Assembly (NCBI GenBank): GCA_963920575.1
Contig: OY986969.1
Coordinates: 1,746,001-1,810,000 of the forward strand
Reading direction: 5' to 3'
DNA length: 64,000 nucleotides
From: Narthecium ossifragum
Lineage: Eukaryota > Streptophyta > Magnoliopsida > Dioscoreales > Nartheciaceae
The notes under the pieces were generated by a model that saw nothing but the letters and a program-made list of their open reading frames with translations, was not told where the DNA came from and did no database searches. The position numbers and the translations under genes were made by a program. Below are positions 46,541 to 58,974 of this stretch, piece by piece. Positions within the stretch are counted from its first letter, which is position 1, and each line of letters begins with the position of its first letter.

Positions 46541-49500
46541 AGCCCGGACTTAACTTGTATCGAACATCCCTGTTTATGATAAATTTTTATCGATTATTTT
46601 AGACAACCACGTCGATCACGCAAAGAAACAAAGCAAAATAAAAATTCAGGGTAAAATTTGCAAGGCCAAGAAGACGACTTTGTTCTGTAGTATGGGTCAA
46701 TTACTGGATTTTATGCATTGTGTATAGGGCGATTTGCATTTTAATACACTGTGATTTAGTATAATGACAGTTTACTACACTATAGTTTTAAAAATGTAGT
46801 TTACTACCCTATATTTATGTAACGACGTGATTTAGGACATGATCGTGACGTCGTTATCTTCCTTGACGGAAAACTGGCATGGGAGTATCTTTGATTTGCA
46901 TTTTGATAACATGTAGTTTATTGTAATGACAGTTTACTACTCTATAGTTTGAAAAACTACCTTATATTTTATACAATGGCGCGATTTAAAGCCTGAGTTT
47001 AAACGACGTTATCTCTCTTGATGGAAAACCGCTCACGTGCGCGACATTTCAGCCGTCTAGCTCAATGTCAAGCTGACGATAGAATCCAAGGTATCCCAAT
47101 ACACAATAATTACGAATTATGACTTGAAAGGAACAATACAAATCAAGTGAATGCATCAAGAGCATTAATGCTTTCTCTCATTTGGCCTACACAATGTAAA
47201 AGAAGGACGGACGTCATGTTGAAATGGTGTAGGAGACATGATGCTAGTTTTGCCTCGTCAACGGATGAGAACACGGGGCTTTGTAATTAGCCTTTTGACT
47301 GAACTCATCAGTCAAAAAAATGTATATATTTTTAATTCTTGGTTGGATCCAATGGCTCTTCGTCTGAATGCCCAGGCCGAGGCTTGACTTGACCCATGTA
47401 TTGTCCGGCCCGTCCGAACTCACTGGGCGTCCTCTTCCCTCCTCCCGACACTCCTTTTCTCCGGCGATAGGAGGGCCAATGGCGACGACCGACAGGGCAT
47501 GGCCCTGATGGATCTTGACTTGGGCTAGCCAGTCCCTGGACCCTAGTTGGGCTTTTGGATTGGGCTCGAGTTTTGACTCCTTCACTAAGGATTAGTTAGT
47601 AAGCCTGGGCGGCGGCAGGGCCGTCAATCCGGCTCATTGCTCACTATAACGGGTCTAGTTCGGCTCTCGAAGTATGACTCGAAAACGAGCTCGACAATGA
47701 ACACGAGCCAGAGCTTTGAGCGCAAAATATAAAGAACCGAACAATATCTGGGCCCAGCTCACTTGTCTCTGGCTCAATATGTTCGATTAATAATTCAAAT
47801 TTTTTGTGCTTTCGATTACATTGCATCATTTTCACCAGATTTGATTGGTCGCAAATCCTATAACGGAGGCAATCAGTAAACAAGTTACGCTCAGTCAAAA
47901 CCAATCAAGCTAAGCCCATTAATAGAATGGTCCGTTTAACTTGTTCGTCTATTTGAGTCAAAAAATCCAAGCATGCGATCTTGCTACCTCGAATATATAC
48001 AAACCAAACACGAGCAATGCATTTTTCTATTCAAATTAACAATAATTTCAAGTCTACACGCCAAGAGAGAGGGTTGAGTGAGTAAGTAGACTTTATCCGT
48101 TTGGGAGGCGTTCGCACGAGGGGTCGTTGACTTGTAGCTAGCTACAAGGAGGGATAAACCTGTTCTTGAGTCACGAAGGAAACTATGCTAGTTGAGATAA
48201 GTTTAAGAGATCTTCTAGAATGTTGACGTGGCATCACACATGCCTTAATTTGAGCGATGGGCGGATGGCAGTTGACCAACCGGGCCTGTCTACGTGCCGT
48301 GGATCAAGCCGCCCAACGCCTCTTTTTACGCTACAAAGACCTCGGGCTGTGTTTGGTCGCAGCAATGGGAATGAGAATGTGAACGAGAATAAGTGTAAAC
48401 GGAAAGGAGGATATGAATATGAAAACGGGAGTGGCCGAGCCAGAACAGAAACGAAAAAGAAACTTTGGTTGTTGCTTATTGGCCATGCCAAGAAACTAGG
48501 AGTTATTGCTTATTGGTCATGTCAAGAAACTAGAATGATAATGTTATTTGATAGTAGAAGGCTGAAAAGTTGAAGATGATATAAGAACATAATAGGTAGA
48601 CAACATATTACTGTTATTTTCTAACAATAGTGGTAATCATTAATTAATCCAATTTAATAGATTTAATTATTAGTGAAGAACATAGAGTGTTGGATCTGGC
48701 TCGATTTCTTGAATCTTGTAGCAACTTGAATTAGAAAGGAAAATATTCTTGGTATTTGATTAGAGTTAACTTGCTATTTTTGATCGGAATTTGTCATAAT
48801 ACATGGGTAGTTTAGGAAAGTGTTTTGGAGGAGATATAGTAGGTGTGGGTTGTTGCATGTGAAAAAGGTTTTGGATCTTGGTTATCGATCTTTTTATTGT
48901 ATTGGAGGTGAGACAAGAATAGGGTCTTGCCTCTTGGTCTCCGAGTGAGAGTCTTTGATAAGTTTTGTAATCGATCGCTTGGTTGATTAATTTATTTGGT
49001 TTTCGTTTGTTCTTGTTCGTGGATGTAGGTCTCGGCCGAACCATGAAAAATATTGTATTTTTGTTCTTTGATAAATCTCAGTATTGGCTTCCACGCACAA
49101 CAAAGCAACAAAGAGGTCATTTCATCATATGGTCAGTGAATCACAAAAAGTGGGGATTTTGAATTCCCATCTTCAACTTTGGGATCTAGAGTTTCATCAA
49201 ACAGGAAACTCTAATTTTTTTTTTTTGTTCCTGTATTTTTTACTTCATTTGACAATCAACCAATTTGAGTTCCGCATTCGGTGAAACTCACGTTGTGCTC
49301 CGCAAAGAGAGGCAACCAAACGTGGCATATAAAAGAGACACAAAGAAGGCCCCTATTCTCATCATAGCCGGTGAGAATTAATGGGCTCTAGCGGCTATAT
49401 ATGTCAGCCGTGGTTTGGTTACTAAAAGACATAATTACGTAATATTTAACTTTCTCTTGCATGACACTGAAAATAGCATGATAATGCGTCTGATTTTTTT

Positions 49501-50004
49501 TTTAATCGGCTGACGCAAATCCTAGGATACAATTTATACCAATGAGTTATTCAATTTTTAAGATGAATTTTGCATAAGAGTAAATGATATGTGTCCAATC
49601 CTAAGATACAATTTATACAATCGAAATTGGCGAGCACAAATTATTATTATTTTTCCCTAAAAAAAACAGAGGGGAAAGCGACCATAAACAAGAAAAAGAA
49701 AATAAAGATAGGGATGGACCGTTGACGGCAGCCGTTTACGTGTCCAAAAGAATACGGTAAGCTCACCGGTCCGTCAGCATATCCGGGAAGTTCCCGTTTG
49801 CCACGTTTCGCCTCTCCTCCCGTCCCGCGTACCACACGCTGTTCCTAGGAGGAGGTTAGTTATCTTAGACTTAATAACGTGGAAAAATATCATACACACA
49901 CAGTTTTAGCCGGAAAAGAGATCAAACGTTTTCCAATAAGAGCATGCCACGTAGTTTTTCGGACAGTAACTACGTGTTCATCTCTCTTTCTCCTCAAAGG
50001 CTAC
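46541..50004. other. Intergenic with decayed repeats
   Basis: At 46724-47045 a segment of about 160 bp is repeated twice in tandem (CGATTTGCATTTTAATACACTGTGATTTAG..., then GATTTGCATTTTGATAACATGTAGTTTA..., each reaching ACGACGTTATCT and a GGAAAAC...CACGTG-type end), resembling MULE termini. At 47640-47935 there are several GAGCTCG/CGAGC pieces typical of an old transposon. The frames at 47244-47585 and 48220-48573 show no family features. No gene could be supported in this 3.4 kb. Confidence 0.45.
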
Positions 50005-50140
50005 GCACCGTTTGATACGGGGATAATTAATACATGATAATTTTTATTTAAGGAATAATCATTACTACTTAACGTATAACGCATGATAACTTATATCCCA
50101 GAGTAACTTTTTATTCACGTTCCAAACTACCAAACGGGGC
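50005..50140. mobile_element. Small MITE next to the S1P lyase promoter
   Basis: About 136 bp, AT-rich, with 13-bp imperfect inverted ends GC.CCGTTTG.TA. The size and the CCGTTTGGTA ends resemble Tourist/PIF-type or hAT-type MITEs. The target duplication is not clear (possibly CTA). It ends one base before a TATA-like CTATATATC, 67 bases upstream of the lyase start codon. Confidence 0.55.
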
Positions 50141-50150
50141 CTATATATCA
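50141..50150 (+). promoter_or_regulatory. TATA-like box of the S1P lyase gene
   Basis: CTATATATCA lies 66 bases upstream of the ATG at 50207. A CT-rich leader (GTGTCTCTCGCTCTCTCTCG) follows. Proposed only from sequence and distance; the short leader would place the transcription start near 50172. Confidence 0.45.
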
Positions 50151-50206
50151 TCCGCCAAACCGATCCACACGCCTCCGTGTGTGTCTCTCGCTCTCTCTCG
50201 CCGACC

Positions 50207-53200
50207 ATGGAGGAGCAAGTGATGCGCCTCCGCGCCGAGGCGAACGCCCATCTATCGCGGTACGAGCCAATCGCCCTTGTGATCGCGCCGCTCATCGGTC
50301 TATTCGCCGCTCGGATGATCCACTCGGTGCTCTCCGCAGTCATGGAAAGAGGACTCACCGCCAGCGTGATAGGGTTGGTCATGAGCTTCATCAAGTGAGT
50401 TCTTGATCGTTCTTGATCTGCTTCTTTTGAGATTTTGTGGTTGTGTGGAGTTGTTTTGGTCTGATATGATGTAATTGGGGCAGATTGATCCCGGGAGTCG
50501 ACAGATACATCGAATCCGAGAAGCAGAAGGTTAGCAATTTGGTGATCGAATTGGTGTTAATGGTCTCATACTTGATTTGAACTGTTTGGACTGGGTTTTG
50601 AGTTGCGGAGGAAGCTAGGAATAGATAGTGTTATTATACTGATGCCTGGGATATTGCGTGCTAATTTTCATTTTACATCCTCAAAGTTATTTGCTAGTCT
50701 TGGCATACGTTGATTAATCTTGGAGCACGCCGAATTTCTTTCATACATGGCAATGATCAGTGACCACTGCAAATACATTAGCTTGCAGTTAAATTGTGTA
50801 ACGGCTCCTCATAGAGCAGGGCTCTGTAATGCTTAGTTGGGCCTACACTGGTCTCTGTAGCTGTTCTCTAAGTGAGGGCTTTGAGCAATAGCATACCAAA
50901 ATATGGGGACACTTGATTGTATTCGAATATGAGAACATGGATCTATGACTACATTGGAGAAAGAGTGTCGCCATTTACAGCTCGGCTAAGATTAGTATCT
51001 AGGATGATAGTTTACTTATCACACAAAACTTCATTGACACCAACTTAAGGTTTGTAATGAGACGATTTTGTTTGGGGTTGGAGCATGTATTAATGGACGT
51101 ATGCTGTAACATTTTGCTCCTAGTGTAGATTCATAAATCATAGACTACCAATGTTCTAAAGTGTCATCTATTGATACAATGTGTCAGGTTGTGGACAAGT
51201 TGCAATCTGGTACTAAATCTAAAAGAGATGGCTGGAGAAGTGAGCTGCCAAATGTTGGACTTGGGAGAGGAGTTATAGGGAAGTTGGAAGATGCTAAAAG
51301 CAAAGATCTAGCTTGGCAAGGGAAATGTTCTGGAACAGTGTATGTCTTCCACCTCCAAAGAACTCTTTGTTTACATTGATTTTTAGAATCTTCTCATTCG
51401 TATTTGTCTTTGTTTATCAATTTTCTTGCAGATATATAGGTGGAGCTGAGTCCGAGGGCCACTTTTCACTTACAAATGACGCATATTCAATGTTAGTGAG
51501 ATGCACTATATTATTATGTTCCACCCATTTCAGAGAAATATATGCTTTTGCACTGTGTAAATGTACTGATTCTCTTTGACAGAGCAGCCTTGTATCCGTG
51601 CCATCAATGTATCATTATTTTCCAGTTCCATATTAGATATGCGTCGCTTTCCACATGAAACAAAGATGACCTTAGAAAAGATATCTTTTACTGCTCCTGC
51701 TAATATACTGAGACATGTAGCCAGTTTCTACTTTACATTATTTTTTGAGACCTTTCCATAGAACTCCTAGCAACAATGTCAATAATTTTGATTATAGCTG
51801 TTCGTCCCTCTGCTGGGTGGGTAAATGAATAAAAAATTTGGACAGAGCTGTGTTGAGAAACTTGAGTTTAATGTAGTTTTTGATGAGTATATGACTTATT
51901 GTCCATGTGATATGATCCTTGAGAAATTAATCTAATTCTTGGCCAGTTCAATATCATACAGAAGGTCGATTCAAAATCCTGTATGCTAGTTTGTGGGAGG
52001 GAGGCATACCTTCTCACTTGGACAGATTGAATTTTTGGAATCACTAGCACTCGTCTAACAGTTTTCTAGACCTAGAAGATTGGATAAGTTGGCAGAAGAT
52101 CTTTCTCCATAGCAGGGCCATTTGGATGCTTCATAAATTGTTGACCTAAATTTCTTTCACTTTTAACTCCTGTTTTTGCTAAACTCATATCAGCTCATTG
52201 GAATCGTTGCACTGCTAATCATATGTGTTCTCTTATTTCAGGTTTTCACACACAAATCCATTGCATAAAGATGTATTCCTAAGTGTGGCACAATTTGAGG
52301 CAGAAGTTGTTGCCATGACAGCTGCGCTCTTGGGAAGTAAAGAGAAAGCATCCGGAGGGCAGATATGTGGAAACATGACCTCTGGAGGCACTGAAAGTAT
52401 ATTATTAGCAGTTAAGGCATCACGAGATTATATGAAAGCAAAGAAGGGAATCACAAAACCAGAGATGTAGGTAGTTATAGTTTTTTTATATATGTTTCCG
52501 GTACCGTTCCAATGGATTTAGACTTATGTTTCTATGCCATGATAGGATAATTGCTGAATCTGCACATTCTGCATATGATAAGGCTGCACAATACTTTAAC
52601 ATCAAGGTGCGGCGTGTTCCTGTAAATAAAGAATTTGTTGCAGATGTCAAAGGGATTAGGAGATGCATAAACAGGAACACGATCATGGTAATGTTCTTTT
52701 TCATACATCTAGCTAAATTGCAAGTTTGCAATTGACTCAGCTCTAGGAGGTTGATTAGCCATGATAGTTGGGTTTATTGTACAGATTAATATTTTCACAA
52801 GCTGCAGAAAAAATTATTCCTTGTGATTTTTGACCAGTTAACAGGAATTATTATGAGGTCTATAGCCTTAATTTATGAACACGGTCTGATTTGATGACGG
52901 CATGAAAAGATATTTGGTTTTTTATCATAGCACGAACATCTAATTTTATCGTGCATCAATTTGCTTAAGGTGCAAAATGTACCAATGCTGATTAGTTATC
53001 AATACTGCAAGCTGAATGGAAATGGAATTGACTTTATATTCTTCATTGTCTTATCATCAATATCTACACCTTTTTATGAGAAACTTTTTTCGAGCGAAGA
53101 AAGGGCCACTAAGACTATATTTGGAAATCCGACTAGGAAGTTTATGGTTCAGATTTATAAGGTTTGGTAATCAGTTTTTTTACAACTCTTCTGGATTCGA

Positions 53201-56200
53201 ACTTCACTATATATCTGTGAGTTAGTAACCTTGTTGTTTACGGTCATCTTGACCAATCTGAGGATAGTTTATGGAGCAACTTGTTATTTGGGCTATAAAT
53301 TTAAATTTGAAGTTATTGACCCATCAGTATCTTGTAAACAAGTTTCAAGAATGCGCTAATCAGGATATTTTTGAATTTCATAGAGGTCAGGCTGCATTTC
53401 TCTTCCTTAAAGTTTATGACTAGAATTCAGACTGATCTGTTTTACATGTCTCAGATTATTGGATCTGCACCAGGGTTTCCTCATGGCATTATTGACCCTA
53501 TTGAAGTATGTCAAATATTCTTGTTGGATTCATCAATATTCGCTTTGTTTATTTCCTTGTATCTTCCTAATATAATGGTTTTACAGGAGCTTGGTGGATT
53601 GGCATCTCGTTTTGGTGTCTGCTTTCATGTTGACCTTTGTCTTGGTGGCTTTGTATTGCCATTTGCTCGTAAGCTAGGGTATGTTCTGTTATATAGGCGA
53701 CTTACTCTCATTCTCTTAATCTGCACAGAATGAGAAACGGGAGGATATCAACTTCAACTAAGGATAGACATATGACACTATCGAGTATTGACTCAAAAAA
53801 GGCTCTTTATTCATCTCGTACTCCTCGATTTAAATTGTTGGCATAAAACCTTTTTAGCTTGTGTATATCCTTAAGCTGAATTTGTTGAAGAAATTCTGAG
53901 AGCATACTTCTTTCTCTTTCTGTTGCATGCTTGGTAACTGTAAAAATGCTTGATGCAAAATGTTTGCAAATCAGGTTTTTCCTGCACTCGAAGCCTCTAG
54001 GCTATGGTTAGTGCAGTATATATTCTCCATCATTGAAGAAATTAAACATAGCAGCATTAACATAGTAGCCTCTGAATTTAACTGCTACAAATCCACTGAG
54101 ATCTACAATGATTTCTTCTTCCTTCATTGGGTAATTAATAAAAGCACCTCTACATTGAATGTGCTTACTCTTCACCATGGATTGCCGTCCTGGTGGCACA
54201 CGTCGTGCCGGCAGCCTGCTGGCACGGTACGTGCCGCCGGCACAGGGGCGTGCCGGTCCGACACGCATCTGTGCCATTCTCATTTTTCTTCCTCCTCCTT
54301 CTCCTCCTACTTCTTCTTCTTGTCCTTGGCACGGTAGGGGGGGGGGGGGGGGGGGGGTTTCGATGCCGCTAACCCCCTGGCACGGTACGTGCCGGGTGGC
54401 ACGCACAGTGCCGGACCGGCACGGAAATCCATGCTCTTCACCATCTTTAAGCAACCACATCTGGAATTCTTTTCTGGTCAATAGGGATAAATATAAAACA
54501 TGGTCTTTCCTGTCTCGTTGTTACTTGATCTGGCTGATTGCAACTTTTACCTCTCATTAGTATTCGGTTACTGTAACTTTTGTGGCTTCCATATGACTTG
54601 TAATTCCTTTTTCTGATGCAGGTATCCAATCCCACCTTTTGATTTTTGCGTTAAAGGTGTTACGTCAATTTCAGCTGATGTGCACAAGTATGGATTGGGT
54701 CCAAAAGGCTCAAGCGTGGTTCTTTACAGGAATCATGAAATCAGAAAGGTAATATTTTTTACTTCTGGAAAATGCTGTTGCTAAGTGTCAAAGAAAACGA
54801 TCAACATCAATTAGGTTATTCCCCGTAAATTGATAAATTAAGTTGATATAACTACTAGTAGTTCAGGTAGATTGTTGCTAGATTCTGTGATATGTAGTAC
54901 CCAAATCTGCATACTAATTTCATCTATGTAACGTATTAAGAAGTACTTGGTTAGCAATTCCCGCCAGATAGAAAATTCTGCCATTCTCCAAGCTGCATCA
55001 CAAGTCAGAAATGCTTGAGGGCTCTTTCAAAATATACTTGCATGATGCCTACTCGACAAAGTCTGTTCAAACCTGGGTTAAGTTCTATCAACTGCATGGA
55101 AACTTTTTATATTCACTTTGAGCAGGGAATCAACTTATACATGAATTGCTCGATGATTTAGAGTAGAGGATAGAATTTTCAAGGATATGCATAAGCATAT
55201 AAGAAGCCATCTTAGATTCATTCAATGCCAAGTGAATTTCCTTGCATACTCAGAAGGTCTATGCTTTTGCATTTCAAATTATCTGAGGTGATTTATACTT
55301 ACACTATCTTCTTTTCATGTCTCCTGGTCGTGTATCTCGGCCCTTGCTCTACATTTTCAACAGAACCAATTTGTTGCTAGTAAGTCATTTCATTTTTCAT
55401 TTTATTTATATTTTGCAGCAGAACACTATGTACACTTTGGATGCATTGGTCTATGTGGTTTTTTTTAGATTGTCAAGTTGTATCTGCTCTTACAGTGTGC
55501 TTGGCCAGTGTTTTTTCTCCAGGGGAAAAAAAAAGATGTAGGTAAACCTGTATTTTTCTAATGTTCAGTAGTTTCTGACGTTACTTGTTTGCTATCCGCA
55601 TGGTGCAGTTACTGAGTGGTCTGGTGGGCTTTATATCTCCCCTACGATGGCTGGAAGCAGACCTGGTGGATTGATTGCTGGGGCCTGGGCAGCAATGATG
55701 TCCCTAGGGCTGAATGGTAATCAGAAGTTGTTATTTCGTTTTTCAGGAACTCGATCAATACCTTTTTAAGATTTCCAGCTACTCGTCAACACTGATTAAT
55801 CAAAGTATTTATTCAGGATACTTGGAAAATACGAGGCAGATCATGGAAGTATCGAAAAAGATAGAGAATGGGTAAATAGCAATTTCCTTGTATCTTATGT
55901 GCAACCTAAAAGTCTTTCTAAAACTTTTGATCTTGGTCAGAATTCAAGAGATACCAGAGATGTTTGTCATTGGAAAACCAGTCATGACTGTTGTGGCCTT
56001 TGGTTCAAATAAAGTGGACATTTTTGAAGTCTATGACAGTATGTCATCAAAAGGGTGGCACCTCAATGCTCTGCATAGACCAAACAGGTAGGCTCCACTC
56101 TCAAACTCATTACAGACTTCTTCATGCTTCTTTTCGTATTTTAGGAGGCACATCTGTAATCTAATCTCACTCTTTTCATGCAGCCTTCATATCTGTGTGA

Positions 56201-56459
56201 CCCTACAGCACGTTCCCGCCTTCGAAAACTTCCTTAGAGATCTCCGGGATTCTGTGAAAACCGTAAGTTTTCCTAGTATATCTTGGAAACAGCATGGCCT
56301 TTTTTAATGTGTTGCTATCCATTAATTATAATCCAGGTTAGAGAAAACCCGGGTCCAACCAGTGGAGGGCTTGCTCCAGTCTATGGTGCTGCAGGAAAGA
56401 TGCCAGATAGAGGCATGGTACGGGAGCTATTGGTCGAGTACATGGACAGCTCTTGTTAG
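50207..56459 (+). CDS. SPL: Sphingosine-1-phosphate lyase, 15 exons
   Basis: PLP-dependent lyase of the ER membrane that cleaves long-chain base phosphates to a fatty aldehyde and phosphoethanolamine, the exit step of sphingolipid breakdown. Exons: 50207-50394, 50484-50529, 51188-51339, 51432-51491, 52242-52466, 52546-52687, 53455-53505, 53587-53678, 54622-54748, 55364-55379, 55609-55716, 55817-55871, 55941-56087, 56184-56262, 56337-56459; 1611 nt, 536 residues, frame intact, close to the roughly 540 of plant relatives (DPL1 type). An N-terminal membrane segment is at about residues 21-40 ([18 protein letters not shown]). Conserved blocks include [50 protein letters not shown] and SADVHKYG, whose lysine (residue 341) should bind PLP. 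Exon 10 is a 16-nt microexon. Intron 8 carries a foldback transposon (54176-54433). It looks functional. Confidence 0.97.
51492..52241 (+). other. Intron 4 of the S1P lyase gene
   Basis: Bounded by GTTAGT and TTTCAG; no exon of another gene or recognisable repeat seen. Confidence 0.7.
54176..54433. mobile_element. Foldback/MITE element, 258 bp, in S1P lyase intron 8
   Basis: Bounded by CTCTTCAC direct repeats (54168-54175 and 54434-54441; a following C allows 9 bp). The ends CATGGATT/AATCCATG are perfect inverted repeats, and similarity continues inward (CCGT.C.GGT..GGCAC). The interior repeats the near-palindrome GGCACGGTACGTGCC, and a run of 21 G lies at 54337-54357. An 8-bp duplication fits hAT, 9 bp fits MULE. 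Decayed relatives are at 2788-2830 and 9625-9700, inside POLD1 introns. Confidence 0.85.
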
Positions 56460-57020
56460 CCCAGAGATTCTGAAATGTTCTCCGTACGGCAAATCACAAA
56501 ATATATAATAATCGTCTTCTGTTTGGTATGATATTGTTGTAAGATTGCACCTTGTCTAATGTTGAAACCTTGATTCACCATTCTGTTCTCTATTGTTTTA
56601 GACAAGCAATAATGTTACAGTTCTGTACTAATCTTTTTACAAATGTAATCATTGGACGTTCAGTTCCTTGTATTACTGTGAAGTATTTTCAGACGGAGTT
56701 AATAGGGATTAAATTCACAAATATAAGACCGATCATTGCATTTATTTGTGATTTCATACATCTCCAGGATATTTATATGAATATGGCTACTGTCATTTTC
56801 GATAGTTATGTCGGTTTGGGTGGAAGTTCCTCAGCATTTTTTATCATTTTTTTTTCAAGTTTTGAGGGGGTGTATTGTATATGTAAGCTCGAAGAGCATA
56901 GGGTTATATAGGGTACTAGTTGTGCCCCTGTCACATGATAGGGTAATCACAAACCTCACCTCAATAACCATTCAATAACTCCCTACTACTAAACCCCCCT
57001 CAACGTAGGATTATCATGTC
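56460..57020. other. 3' flank of S1P lyase, no gene
   Basis: AT-rich; the first 100-300 bases should be the lyase 3' UTR. The open frame at 56552-56911 has no recognisable features. Confidence 0.5.
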
Positions 57021-57028
57021 ACATAGGC

Positions 57029-57868
57029 CAGTGGCGGATTTAGAAATTTAACTAAGAGGGGGTTTAAAAAAATTTCAAGCCACACTCAAAATGCGGAGGA
57101 ATGCTTACATACATAATATACCTTGACCAACTCATTTACTAACACAAAATACCAAAATACCAAGGTATAAAAATAACTAACAAAAATACATAATAAAAGA
57201 AATAAACAAACTAAGACGTCACTGATCGTGATAATTGGGTATGAATTGATTATAGCATTGAATTGCATTGCTAAAATCAGCAAAAGCTTTGTTGTCAGCA
57301 TATCTATGAAGATTATTTCTTAGATATGGTTAATGTATAATACAACTTACTTGCATTCTATGGTAGCTCACTTTGATGATGATAGTTATCAGGCCCAAAT
57401 AATTGTATCTAGAAAATTCTTTTGGTCTACATACAAATATCCTTGTTAAATTTAAGGGTCATGCATCTTTAACAATAATCAATAACTGACAAATTCAAGT
57501 GAGTGCAAGAGGAAAGATTTTTAAGGTCCAAAATAGAAAAGATCCATATTAGATTTCATTCATGTCACGTATGCTGGAAAAGTCTTGATCCTTCTTTAAT
57601 TTTGCAATCTTAGGTTTTAGAGAGTATCTGATACTATGATTTCAATTGAATCACATTTAATTCCAGTGGTAAAATCGGCAAAAATTCAATATCCAATTCA
57701 TAGATTTCATGGGAATCACGTTTAATTCGATTTGCAAAATCAACAAGGTCTTGATTCCTGCATATCTATGTGATTTTGCTTAGATACGGTTCATGTATGC
57801 TCTAAAGAACCTGACAAATTCCAGCAAAGCTTTCTTTAAGCACTCGCCCCCATGTAAGTCCGCCACTT
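57029..57868. mobile_element. Non-autonomous hAT element, 840 bp
   Basis: Perfect 8-bp target duplication ACATAGGC (57021-57028 and 57869-57876). The terminal inverted repeat is CAGTGGCGGATTTA at the left and TAAGTCCGCCACTT at the right (the right end has lost the final G). The CAGTGGCGGA start is typical of plant hAT families. The interior is AT-rich with partial internal duplications (TGAATTGATTATAGCATTGAATTG, TTCATGGGAATCACGTTTAATTCG) and no transposase. Confidence 0.88.
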
Positions 57869-58631
57869 ACATAGGCTCTACCTAGGATATTCTTCCGCCA
57901 CGTAGGACAATAAAAGTTTCACTTATAACCATACATCATATAAGGATGATTTAAGAAGTCTTTTTAGGATTTGTAAGTAAAAAATCCCAATTATATAACA
58001 CTTAAAAGGAAAAAAAAACATGATTGCTATAGGTTGTTTTGGAATAAGTCATTAATCCCACAAGATATCCGTTGTGTTGTCTATATTTCCTTCCTTTATT
58101 TTCCCCATCATTCATTTAATGACTGTTTTATATAGGGGTTTTAACAGTTCGATACCCTCTAATTTGCCCTAATATAACTCTGGTACCATCTATTTTGAAT
58201 AATATCAATTTCGTACCCTCACGTTACAAACACGGTCGATTTAGTACCCTTCCGTCAGACGGCGTTAGTCTCTTTCACCCAGAACCGCTCATCATGCCAT
58301 GCACGTGAGCCGTTTCCATACTCAGAAAGTGGTATTTTGGTGAGAAGTGGTATTCTGGTGTGAGAGAGAGAGAGAGGAGAGGAGAGAGAGAACCAGAGAG
58401 GAGAGAGTGAGTGAGGAGAGGAGAGAGAAGAGAGAGGAGATCACCATCTCGACGCCAGACCTCGACATCGCCGCCCGTCAGACCTCGACATCGCCGCAAG
58501 CCTACTGGAAGCCACCATCCTCGGCGTCTTTGACCAGCCCTACCACCACCTCCACCTCCGATCACCATCTCGACGCCAAGCCCGGCCTTTTATCACCAGG
58601 AAGCCTCGTCGCCAGGCCCCGCTCGGATCCT

Positions 58632-58903
58632 GCCTTCTTGATCCTTTAAAGCACGCTTGGAGTTGTCGTTCCGCGGGCTTCCACTGCCCGAGCGGGAGGA
58701 GTCGGTCTGCAAGCTTTCTAAATCCATGGACTTGCCTTGGAAAGAGCCCTCTCAATCAAGCTCCCTATTTTCACTACCAAAGGCAGACACGATTCATTTG
58801 CAGAAGGCCGGTTGAGGCTCACTTGCAGATGCTTCGTTAGTTCATTGGCCTTTGTCAGATCATTGGTAAGCGAGGTACAATCGTAGCTCATCTTGGTTTC
58901 CAT
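58632..58903 (-). pseudogene. Captured fragment of a group III WRKY gene
   Basis: The minus frame from ATG 58903 reads LTNDLTKANELTKHLQVSL and VVKIGSLIERALSK, matching the N-terminal helical region of group III WRKY factors (ELxxGxELAxQLQ ... KIxSSxEKAL). After an in-frame stop at 58718, another frame (about 58705-58632) reads SRSGSGSPRNDNSKRALKDQ, matching the SPRSxNSDRAFKDQ stretch that precedes the WRKY domain in this group. The WRKY domain itself is absent. The change of frame could be a small deletion or a retained splice junction (an AG before GCAAGT near the break). It lies wholly within the Pack-MULE. Confidence 0.75.
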
Positions 58904-58974
58904 CCACTAAGCTTAAAACAGAGCTGAAAACAGAGTGCTCTGTTTGAGTCTAAATGGTTGTTCTATTTCCAGTA

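Noticed and set aside
47244..47585. 113-codon minus-strand open frame
   Set aside because: No recognisable domain, no splice context, and the surrounding sequence looks like decayed repeats.
48349..49324. Possible transposon with short TGTTTGGT / ACCAAAC ends
   Set aside because: The ends match over about 8-15 bases only, with no target duplication and no internal structure; could be chance.
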